64,000 nt of DNA from Aegilops tauschii subsp. strangulata. Taxonomy: Eukaryota; Streptophyta; Magnoliopsida; Poales; Poaceae. Within the stretch, counting starts at the first letter, position 1; each line of letters begins with the position of its first letter. Positions 11,136 through 20,171 of this stretch are shown piece after piece. A program made the position numbers and the translations under genes. The notes under the pieces were generated by a model. That model was given only the letters and a program-made list of their open reading frames with translations, had not been told where the DNA came from and did no database searches. The DNA lies in NCBI RefSeq assembly GCF_002575655.3, contig NC_053037.3, positions 146,517,207 to 146,581,206 on the forward strand. The letters run 5' to 3'.

Positions 11136-11498
11136 TCAATGTCTCAAGGTAGATTTCGCGTCCGCACCCGGTTTGCGGGCTCGACGCGCGCGTGACCGGC
11201 TTCCGCCGCGATAGCCACCATGCACGCCTCCTTCGCGCGGGCGGAGACGACAATGACTCGCTAGTTCCTCCTCACCGGCGTGCTGGAGCACGCGCTCGTC
11301 CTCCTCTTCGTATGTTGCGTGCATAGACGCGGCTCCACCAGCTGCTCGTGTGCTTGGCAGCGCGGCGGCATCGCGGGGAGGGACTGCAGACGATGTGAGC
11401 GGGCGAGCCTTCGGCTTGGCGGCGACATGGCGGTGATGGGCGAGAAATTGTTGGCCGCAGTAGGCGGGCGCCGGCATGCGCAACGGCGATGGCGGCAT
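11136..11498 (-). CDS. Uncertain GC-rich minus-strand frame with TATA box
   Basis: A 120-residue frame starts at ATG 11498, 35-45 bases downstream (minus strand) of a TATATAAA at 11533-11540. The protein is Ala/Arg/Pro-rich without a domain I recognise; a Glu-rich patch (TYEEEDERVLQHAGEEEL) is its only distinctive part. The promoter-like spacing is the sole reason to list it. It may be a gene fragment or chance. Confidence 0.2.
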   Translation of the reverse strand: MPPSPLRMPAPAYCGQQFLAHHRHVAAKPKARPLTSSAVPPRDAAALPSTRAAGGAASMHATYEEEDERVLQHAGEEELASHCRLRPREGGVHGGYRGGSRSRARRARKPGADAKSTLRH

Positions 11499-11878
11499 GT
11501 TGATGAGTGCGCGTATGGGAGCTTAGTTTAGTTTTATATAGGGTTGGTCAAACTTAAAAGAAAACCGTACTAGTACACGTAAACATTAGACTTAGGCAGC
11601 GCTTTTATTAGTTACCACAGCCATGATACGGAATCCTGTGCAAGCGCATGAACCGCGGCCGCGCGGTCGATCGAACGGTGCGTCACCGTGTCGCGCTCGA
11701 AGGACTTCCACCGAACCTTTTTGTGTGTGTGAAAACAATCCCCGAATATTACTCAACTTTTTTTCCGGGAAAAGTTCTTGACGCTACAATATTTCCATAT
11801 ATTTGAATTTAGCTCCAGTTCGTGTTTATTTGGATTTGGACGTTTTAGGTGCACCCTAGTTTTTCGAATACTGATTTT

Positions 11879-12234
11879 GGGGCTGTTTGGTTCCCAGCCA
11901 CCGTTTGGCAAGCCAAAATTTGGCAGCCACAGTTTAGTTGGCATATGTTTGGTTTTTGCCACACTTTGGCTTGCCACACTTTATTGCCCCTATGGTGCAC
12001 TCGTCATAGAGACAGTGTTGCCACACTTGCCTAAGGTTAGTTCTTCAAAATGAGAGCCACAAGTTGGCAAGCCTAAAGGACTCTTGCCACACTTTTTGAG
12101 TGTATGTAATGTGGGACCCTAATGTGGCTTGCCTATGGTGTGGCTTGAACCAAACACCCACCTAAGTTGGTTAAACTTGCCTAAACTTAGGTGTGGCAAC
12201 CTTAGGCAAACTTAGTCTCAAACCAAACAGCCCC
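11879..12234. mobile_element. MITE with GGGGCTGTTTGGTT ends
   Basis: GGGGCTGTTTGGTT at 11879-11892 is matched by AACCAAACAGCCCC at 12221-12234, and the arms keep pairing further in (tggcaagcc, tgccacact and their inverses). Length is 356 bp and it is non-coding. This end sequence is common among grass MITEs, but no convincing duplication flanks it, so the superfamily is not decided. Confidence 0.7.
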
Positions 12235-13250
12235 TGTGTGTGTGACTGAGAGAGAACGTGTGTATGTGTCCATATGTGTGTTGTGGCGGAAGGGCAATGT
12301 GGAGACGGTGTGCGTGTGATAGAGACATAGAGAGGTGTGAATGTGCAAATGATCATGCATGAGTGAGACATAGACAGATGCCGATACGTTGTGTATACAT
12401 GAGAGAACGGTCTTCTATTTTACTTGTGTGTGTGTGTGAGAGAGAGAGGAGCATCCGTAACACAACAACCATCTCTCTCGATTCGTCCGTCCCTCGCACG
12501 ATCGCATGTAACACATGCATCAACGCGCACATTTTGACACTCTCACCTGGCCCCTGCCCACCTCAAGGCCCGCACATCGCTCTCTATCTCGCACGCACAA
12601 TCTCTTCGTGAATACCCTGTTTAGCAAGTAGCTTTCCGTCACATACACACACATTTCTCTCCTTAGGTTTGTTTTCTCTCAATATCTGACACACACACAG
12701 ACAGCACACATCACACACACACACCCCCTCCCCCGAGCACACAATTCATCCCCATCCAAGGTTATATGGTGACCACTCTCGCTTGTGCTTCTTCGCACCC
12801 CAGCATGCACAACACCTCAATCTTCAAAGAGGGCATCGAGGAGATCGAAGACGGTGACCACACTGCGGTAGAGAATGCGGGGCCATTTGGAAGTAGGATG
12901 ATGTGACGACGGCTGACTGACTCCTCCCCCCACCCTCTCTCTCTCGCACAAAATTACCAATCCCTCTCTCCCCCGCACAAATTTATCAATCCCTCAACCC
13001 ACGAGATCCTTCCCCTCTCGTCCATGTTTTTCCAGCTCTCTCATCAAACCTGTTGTCTCTTCTCCTTCCACGTGTATAGAATCCGGAGGCACACGCATCT
13101 CACGTATGTTACATGTCTCCATCTTTCTCACAGACCTAACTTCTTCGTCTCTCTTTCTCTCTCTATCTACCTCTTTATGTTTCGTTAGGTTTGTCTCCTA
13201 CTCTCTATCTGCTCCATCTTCGCAAGCTCTCTCTGCACGTTTCATTCATA
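12235..13250. repeat. Microsatellite-rich field (TG/GA, CT/CA)
   Basis: The field begins with TG- and GA-rich runs (12235-12450), passes through CA and CT runs (12640-12735) and ends in CT-rich sequence to about 13230. No coding frame is credible. Its composition mirrors, on the opposite strand, the field at 18640-19480. Confidence 0.6.
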
Positions 13251-13546
13251 CATTGGGATATGTTCAAAATGTTGCTTTTATAATGGCTGATGTAGAGTTA
13301 TTGTTGGTTTTGTTGCATCCTACAAAGTAATAACTATGAAATGCATTTTGATTGTCATTTCACTGGGATTATGCGATTTTGAGCATGTTGTGAAGTACTG
13401 TAGACCTCGTATACATCTTGGAATTCGACAGTGATTGTAACTATTGAATTGTATAGACCATTACATTCAAAGTCAGTAGCCTAATATATTTATTTCACAA
13501 TTTCAACAAATGATTAATTCACTACATACTAAGAAAACAAATGTGT

Positions 13547-13790
13547 ACACCCTCCGTTTTTATTTAAGTCTTCGTATTAGCATTGGTCAAAGTCAAGTTT
13601 TGTAAACTCTCAGAAAGTTTATAACAAAAAATATTAACATATACAATAACAAATAAATACCATTAGATTCATTATTGAATGTACTTTCACATCATACATA
13701 TCTGTTATGGTAAATGTTTATATTTTTCTATAAACTTGGTTAAACTTTAGGAAGTTTGACTTCAGTCAAACCTAATATGCAGAGTTTACC
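13547..13790. mobile_element. Stowaway-like MITE, right end degraded
   Basis: Starts CACCCTCCGTTTTTATTTAA after a TA. It contains the inner pair ggtcaaagtcaa and ttgacttcagtcaaacc typical of larger Stowaway elements. The right terminus is not preserved. Confidence 0.55.
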
Positions 13791-14581
13791 AGTACTACTC
13801 GCTAGTTGCTTAGCCGAATCACCCAACACGCCACACGGGGAGTTCAGTGTCACAAAATTTTGAGGTCGGCGGGAAAACCTCCCGCGACCCTGATTCGAGC
13901 AGTGGGAAGTTACCATCATAGCCTTCGGAACAGGCCTACGGATGACGGTTGGTAAGGGCTATTTTCATAACTTCAGGTTCACCCTACCCAGCCAACCCCA
14001 CCCCAGCACCCAGAGTAGTACACCTGAATACTCCCCATTTTCTATCCCCACCGCAAAATAGACTTCTCCACGGCACCGCAGCCTTCGTGCTCCTCCCCTT
14101 CTACATCGGCGCACTCGTCCACCGCAGCACATCTACCTCATCATCGACCTCGTACGCCGCACTGGAGCCAGTCCACCGTCATCGTCGTACACGGAGCCTC
14201 TTCCCCGGCACCGTCTTCCACGGGCTCGGATCTGCTTCCCGGAAGCCGACGCCAAGCGCAAAAGCACCACCGTCGTGGACAATGAACTGACTCCCGTTGC
14301 CGAACATGACTCACAGAGGCCGCCGCGACCATCATTCTCCTCCTCGATTGGTAATGTGTGTATTGAATCACTTAGCAGTACATGTGCACTTCCAATTTTG
14401 TTCATACCTACCCTTCAAATTTCCTGGGTGCTATTGTTCCCGTAAAAGTAATTGGTTATAGCCTCCATTGTCCAACAGAATATCAGCTTGTAATTGTGCG
14501 TCGCACCTATATCGCGCTGTGCTTGGGTAGGTATTTCATCTGCAACTAGTAGTGTGGCAAATGATGGATAGTTTTTTAGAA
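13791..14581. other. Spacer with an exon-like GC-rich patch
   Basis: 13949-14353 is GC-rich and open on the plus strand for over 110 codons (Ser/Thr/Pro/Arg-rich) and ends before a donor-like GTAATG at 14350. It could be a first-exon relic, but I see no domain and no partner exon. Confidence 0.3.
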
Positions 14582-14818
14582 CTAGCAAGATTCCCATGCG
14601 TTGCACGCATCAAGCTGCATTTGTATGAGTAGTTTATCTTGTGGGAGAAAAGGACGAACGAGGGAATGCCTTATTTGTAAATGCGGAGAGGGGTGTGGGT
14701 ATCTTTTTGCAAAATTGTCACAGTTTCCTTCCTATCCGTCGGATATAAATCGGATGGCCTATATTGCAGGATGGCAGGAACACCATCATCACCAACTCTG
14801 TTTTTTATAAGAGTAGGG
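14582..14818. mobile_element. Half copy of the 18187-18624 palindromic element
   Basis: Begins CTAGCAAGATTCCCATGCG and follows one arm of the palindrome at 18187-18624 (cttgtgggagaaaagga, cctatattgcaggatggcag, accatcatcaccaactctg) up to the turn. It then leaves the match near 14818. It is either a solo arm or a truncated copy. Confidence 0.65.
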
Positions 14819-14991
14819 AAAAAGTAGACAAAAAATAGAGAGTAGAAAAGTAGAGATAAATATAAAATATAAAATAAATATAACAGTAGAGAAGAGAGTA
14901 GAGATAGCAGAGACGTCGGGAAAGGATTGCGCGCGCGCCGGAAAAAGCGGTCGTGCGTGCGCTAGTTTTGGCGTGCGGCGTCCGGCGCGCT

Positions 14992-14999
14992 TTATAAAA
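14992..14999 (+). promoter_or_regulatory. TATA box of the AP2/ERF relic
   Basis: TTATAAAA is followed by a CT-rich leader and the AP2 coding region about 100 bases further on. Confidence 0.45.
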
Positions 15000-15021
15000 T
15001 CCAACGCCCTCCCACCGCTCT

Positions 15022-15676
15022 GTGCCTTGCCACCGCTCTCTCCTTGCTCTGTGCCTCGCCACCGCTCTCTCCCCGCTCTTTCTCACCTCGCCGCCGCCGT
15101 GTCGCCGGGAAACTTGGGGATACCGCGGCGTCCGCGCGCGCCCCTCCTGCCGCTTCTCTGCTGAGATCCGGTTCCGCGGGATGCGCCTCGGCCTCGGCAA
15201 TTTCGACACCGCCAACGAGGCCGCCCGCGCGTACGACGCGGCAGCGTGGCGCCTCCGGTGGCCTCATAGAACATTCAACTTCCCCAACGTGCCGACGCGG
15301 AGCGGGCACAGGAGCTCGCGCCTCTGCCACGACTTATCATCGACGAGGATCGTCGCGACAACCGGAGGCGGGAGCACCGTCTCGGCATCGCCGAGATGGA
15401 CGAGGAAGCCATGGAGCTATGGCGCCAACGCTTCCCGCAGGACATCATCAACGAGCACGAGTTCCTCTACGAGCAAACGAGGGCGGAGAGGGATAAGAGG
15501 AGGGCGGAGCGAGCCGCCTATCGCGAGGACAAGCGTAGGTGAAAAGCGGACGCTCAATTCAACATGAGGCTAGGAGCAGCGTCGCCCTGGGAATCCGACG
15601 ACGATCGGTATCTTCACACCTACAGTCAGACGTCGGAGGAGGACATCACCGAAGAGGAGTCGGACGACGAGGAGTA
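15022..15676 (+). pseudogene. AP2/ERF-domain gene, frameshifted and nonsense-mutated
   Basis: Around 15115-15285 one frame encodes an almost complete AP2/ERF DNA-binding domain: WGYRGVRARPSCRFSAEI, then RLGLGNFDTANEAARAYDAA and FNFPNV. The family binds GCC-box or DRE-like DNA through this three-strand sheet and helix. After VPT (about 15293) the correct frame shifts. The continuing frame gives RAQELAPLPRLIIDEDRR, IAEMDEEAMELWRQRFPQ and a Lys/Arg/Glu-rich region. A TGA interrupts at 15539-15541, and an acidic Ser/Glu/Asp tail follows to the TAG at 15676. One indel plus one stop make it a pseudogene. The true start is uncertain: ATGs at 15022 and 15044 exist, but the sequence just before the domain looks eroded. 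The single domain with a long charged tail matches a grass-specific ERF-like group I remember only loosely. The motif gttggagatgctcta at 15791-15805 resembles a transposon end. Confidence 0.75.
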
Positions 15677-15908
15677 GTTGAATAATCTATTTTTTATCTC
15701 TCTATGCTGAGAACTATCCTCTACTCTCCATCTCTACTTCTCGATCTCAGCACTGTAAACGCTTTTTTAAAGCGCTGCGCGTTGCGATTCTGTTGGAGAT
15801 GCTCTAACATGGCAGACGAGTGCTTTAATGTTGCCCACAAGATGCGTGAGTATTACTAGTAGTATATTTTTCTTGCCATGTTGAGTTTTTAAAACCACGA
15901 GTGCGAAC

Positions 15909-16625
15909 ATGCAGAGGAGCAATGAAGACCAAACACGGGATATTGGGGACATCTTCAAGGAGCATGGCAAGTTAAAGAGGAGCTGCACCGAACCTATAAA
16001 ACGAGCTTTGGTAAGTAACACCCTTTCAATTACTTTCGTTTAGCCTCGTGTTCTTCAATGTGTATATGTTGTAGTTTCTGTTTCTCTTAAGCCTCGTGTT
16101 CTTCGATGTGTCATAAGAAGAGTCTTAATCGTCCTAATGCTTTCATTTTTAGCTTGATGTAGGAAGTGGGTGTTCTCACCTTGTAGTCTGTTTTTATTTT
16201 ATTTTTCCTTTTGAATTCACTTCTCCCAGTTCTGTTTATCTGGCTTCTACTAAATGGATCTGGGTTGCTCTGAGTATTGATCTAAAAAAGAAGTAACTTC
16301 ATGTCAGGATGCAGTTCCTGCGAGGAGGGAAGTATGGTCAACCTCGAGATCATGTTTCCAGAATGAGGCTGGATTACACACAAGGTGCCAGTTCCCTAAT
16401 GATGCTGGATTAGACACAAGGTGCAAATTCCCAGATGATGCTGGATTACACACAAGCCAGGTGGAGTCGTCGGCTGTTCGTGTCCTCGTGGTTGTAGTAA
16501 AGGCTGAAAGAAAGCGTGCAGTAGCCCTTGAGAATGTAGCTGAGTTCCTGAAGAAGCGAAAAGAGCAATCAGATGCTCTCTTCACCCATGCCAAAGAAGA
16601 GATGCAAGAAGCCAGAAATAAGTAG
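15909..16625 (+). CDS. Two-exon gene fragment with a peptide repeat, function unknown
   Basis: An open stretch at 15909-16010 (IGDIFKEHGKLKRSC) ends exactly at a codon boundary before GTAAGT. An acceptor CAG at 16305-16307 opens an in-phase 105-codon exon (16308-16625) ending in TAG. That exon contains three imperfect copies of a 13-16 residue unit (FQNEAGLHTRC, FPNDAGLDTRC, FPDDAGLHTS) and then a Lys/Glu-rich coiled-coil tail (KAERKRAVALENVAEFLKK). Splice phase and lack of stops support coding use on this strand; the opposite strand is also open but has no splice logic. No domain is recognised. An ATG with a donor-like GTGAGT at 15809-15848 could be an upstream exon, but its phase does not fit, so the 5' end is unresolved. 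Confidence 0.4.
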
Positions 16626-18186
16626 CAGAGGCAGAGCAGGCTAGGCGTCTCCTGCTATCTAAAACTATTGTCAATACAAAACTTCCTTGATAGTAGCTAG
16701 GTTCAAATGTTTATCCAGTCAGCATGCCTGTTGTGATGTCCGTGCATCTACTGATGTGGCACGAAATATTTTTTTCGGGTCATGTAATAACAGCAATTAC
16801 TTTCCAAACAATAACAGACGAAGCATTGGACATGGTATAGTTCATGCACAAGCCCGAAATTCCAAGTTCAACTTCCACATCAAACTCATGTTCACAGATA
16901 TCTCCACATTCATACATAATGTCCACAACCATGATTCACTTCAAAGCCAAAAAAAATTGAGGAGAGTTATGAATAAAGAAAAACCTCTAGTTCCTGCTAC
17001 CAGTGCGAGCACAACAAGTCAAGACCATGCGTAATTAATTATATTTTGGTCACTTTTTGTGTTCTAAAATGCCGGCCGGCTCGCGGAAGGACGTGTTGCC
17101 AGCACACGCGCGGATTCAATGTAGGCAGGCGGGGAAGTCTGATGCCGGTTGCATGCAGCGAGGAGGCGTGTTCAGCCGGGCCTGCAGCGAGTGGGGCCCT
17201 CTTGGCCGCCGCGCCGGTTCAATGCCTGTGCTATGAGAGGTCGTGTCCGTGTCAGAGCAATCAGTCCCTCCAGTCCTTTTTGTTTGCGTATAACAAAATC
17301 TCATTTTCCATTCACATTTTACAAGTAACATTCATGGACAAACTTTGACCCAAAAACGATGGGGACTAGTAAACCAGAACGGAGGTAGTAGTTTTTTTTA
17401 ATCAAAGAAGGGTTTCCCCCTTCCGGTTTTCATTACTGAAAACCAACATCTAGATCTAAACATAGTATTTGCCCTAGAACTACCAGGTTCAACATCTCAA
17501 AACATAAACACATACAACCATACGCCAAGGAGGTACGTAGTAGGTAGTACTATGGATTCCATTTTCGCTCCATACCAATCGTTCTAAAAACTACTTAGTA
17601 CTTATAACGCGCCATTGAAAATCGGAACTCTTAACCCCGCTAAAAATTGATAGTTTAAACGTGGCTACTCGATCTGTGGCAACTGGCGAGCCACCGCCTC
17701 CAAGTCGTTCACCTGTGGTCCCGACCATCAATTCCTACGGATCAAATTATCACGTGAGCTGACTATTCCTACAAAGGTGCGCTCCACCACGTACCCGGTA
17801 CCCGCGAATGCAGCAATCATGCACCTAGGGTTTTAGGGTTTATTTGTTAACGTTGCCTTTACGTAACACTCATGTGTGCGAGACAACAAGAGACCGACTG
17901 CGTGCGTGCGCCTCTTCTCTTCGTATATGTACTCCACCATTTGTCTGGTGTCCACAAAATTATAATAACTACTAGCAATGTGCCAATGCGTTGCCACACG
18001 ATCTGAGTAGATTAACACATATTCACCGATTTGATAGAAAAAAAACTAGTTTTGAAATACGTATATCACTAAAAAAATGTTATGCTTCACTCAAAATATA
18101 TTCCTTTGGCGGTTTTGATGAGATAAGGGAGGAATGTTGTTGGTTTCAAGATTCGAGAAGTGGTATATGTCTAATTTCTACTCTTA
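16626..18186. other. Non-genic spacer with MITE and LINE-like debris
   Basis: No gene seen. 17325-17392 is a broken Stowaway arm ending cagaacggaggtagtag. A T-run at 17392-17399 followed by gggtttcccccttccgg resembles the 3' end of a LINE read on the minus strand. 17971-18005 is another fragment of the CTAGCAA...GCGTTGC terminal motif. Confidence 0.4.
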
Positions 18187-18624
18187 CTAGCAAGATGCCT
18201 GTGCGTTGCACGGAACATCAAGATCTTGTGGGAGAAAAGGATGAACGAGGGAAGGCCTTATCTGCAAATGCGGAGAGGAGTGCGGGTAAATTGCCATAGT
18301 TTCGTTCCTATCCGTCAGATATAAATCGGATGACCTATATTGCAGAATGGCAGGCCCACCATCATCACCAACTCTGTTTTTTATCCCTACTCTTATAAAA
18401 AGCATACTCGGTGATGATCGTGTGCCTGCCATCCTGCAATATAGGCCGTCCGATCTATATCTAACGGATAGGAAGGAAACTATGGCAATTTTGCAAAAAG
18501 ATACACACACCCCTCTCCACACTTGCAAATAAGGCCTTCCCTTGTTCATCCTTTTCTCCCACAAGATAAACTACTCATACAAATGCATCTTCATGTTCCG
18601 TGCAATGCATGGGCATCTTGCTAG
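18187..18624. mobile_element. Long palindromic element, CTAGCAAGATGCC ends
   Basis: CTAGCAAGATGCC at the left is matched by GGCATCTTGCTAG at the right, and the two arms pair over most of their length (aaaggatgaacgaggg with cccttgttcatcctttt; cctatattgcagaatggcag with ctgccatcctgcaatatagg). The turn lies near 18395-18405. This gives a 438-bp near-perfect hairpin without coding capacity. Read-through transcripts would fold into long double-stranded RNA. Confidence 0.8.
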
Positions 18625-18639
18625 TTGTTGCAAAAAACC

Positions 18640-19480
18640 CATGTGTGAGAGAGAGAGAGGGACAGAGGAGGAGGGCGGAGTGCATGTGTGACAAAGACAC
18701 AAAGAGTGTGTGTGCGAGAGGTATCAACTTGAAATGAGGCGATAGTGTGTGTGTGCACGATCGAGAAGGCGTGTCTCAAGAAGGGAAGAAAAATCTACAT
18801 AGATACAAGGAGCGGGAGAGAGACATGTATGCGATAGTGGAAGCACGAGTGTGCAGGTGTACAAACCTATCTAGAGGCTAGTCAATAAATGTTTGTGAGA
18901 GAAATACGAGACGGGGGTGCGAAAGCGAGAGTTTTGTGTGTGTGAGAGAGAGACGGTAGTCGGGAAGGGGAGTGGAAGCAGGAGTTGTGTGTGTGTGTGA
19001 GAGAGAGAGGGGGGGGGAGTTTGTCTGATCGGTAAACAAATGAATAATGTCAGTCTGGGATGGAGACGAAAAGGAGACGGCAACAAATGTTGTGTCTACA
19101 GGAGAGAGAGAGAGAGAGAGTAATTTTAGTGGTATGATTCATATCTAGAGACATATAGGGTGTGTGAGAGAATCCCATAGAGAGAAAGACAAAGTGAAAG
19201 ACGAGTGGAGACTGTGTGTGTGGCGGTGAAAAAGAAAGCTTAGGTACCTAGTGATACGAGAGAATGGTATAGACGTGAGAGATAATGAAATAATGTATAA
19301 TGATAGGGAGAGTGTGACACTTCTGAAGGGAGACGTCGAGAGACCATGTTTGCGTGGATAGGAGAAACATAAAGTGAGCGTGCGGGTGAGCTGGAGAAAA
19401 GAGAGTGATAGCTACAGGAAGGAGCATGCATACGAGAGAGATGGGCATGAAAGGAGTGAACATAAAAGGGATTCCAATAT
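18640..19480. repeat. Microsatellite-rich field (GA/TG)
   Basis: Interrupted GAGAGA, TGTGTG and G-runs dominate (18645-18660, 18985-19020, 19101-19122). It looks like an inverted, diverged counterpart of 12235-13250. Nothing coding was seen, nor in the AT-rich sequence on to 19880. Confidence 0.55.
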
Positions 19481-20017
19481 TTGAATTCGAGATGATGATA
19501 CATGTAATCCATACTCGAACCAAAATTGATCTATCAAACATGCATACTCATATGAATTCATGCGCATCTATGTTATTTAATATGTAGATATTAGTGATCC
19601 ATACATTTTAGTAGAACATAATTTGGTTTAATTTTTTGAATTCAACCTTGTGATTTTGAGATCATTGTATTTTTAAATCATATTATACATATAAAGGAGC
19701 AGAATTCTTTGTTGTGCTTTTGAAAGTATATATTAAAAATGATGTATATAGAATTTTATTCCAATGGAAAATGGATCCCGCCCGAAAAAAAAAGAATACA
19801 AATGGGATTCGAATTGAGTTGGCACGGTAAACGTGCACTCTGCAAAATTTGAACGAAGCAGGGAAAGTCGCAGTAACCGCCCGAAACCAAAATCTGCGAG
19901 ATGGAAATTACTACTGCCTATCCCTGCCACGCAAAGCCTATCTGCTCGATTTCTATAGGTTTTGATAGGGGTAGGTTTGTAATTTCACTCGAACGTGACA
20001 TAACCGCCTGTCACCCG

Positions 20018-20101
20018 GATTCATACACGGTGGGCGCCAAACACGGTGTGTCCTCGGCCGAAATCGACTCCCTCCCCGATTCATACACGGTGGGCGCCAA
20101 A
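20018..20101 (-). promoter_or_regulatory. Two E2F-like sites in a 60-bp direct repeat
   Basis: The 23-base segment from gattcatac to gggcgccaa occurs at 20018-20040 and again at 20078-20100. Each contains TTTGGCGC on the minus strand (20034-20041 and 20094-20101), matching the E2F consensus TTTSSCGC. Without the solo LTR at 20172-22927 they would stand about 270-330 bases upstream of the ATG at 23126. The alternative is that they derive from a retrotransposon primer-binding site, because cacggtgggcgccaa also occurs at 38835-38849. Confidence 0.45.
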
Positions 20102-20171
20102 AACAAACTCTTGTCGGCAAATGTTCGGTGTATGCGAGATTACCGTCCTATCCCCAACCGACTAATATTGC

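Noticed and set aside
11879..12234. Assignment of this MITE to hAT or PIF/Harbinger
   Set aside because: Flanks (actgatttt / tgtgtgtg) show neither an 8-bp nor a 3-bp duplication clear enough to decide.
16304..16594. Minus-strand frame with CNPASSGN-type repeats
   Set aside because: The plus strand has matching splice borders, a stop and a coiled-coil tail; the minus frame is the complement of its repeats.
16687..17034. 115-residue plus-strand frame
   Set aside because: Starts right after the preceding gene's 3' end, no domain, AT-rich codon use like the surrounding spacer.
20018..20101. Reading the gggcgccaa repeats as a Tat primer-binding site with LTR
   Set aside because: No LTR start (TGTCG...) adjoins either copy, so the E2F-like reading is preferred, though not proven.
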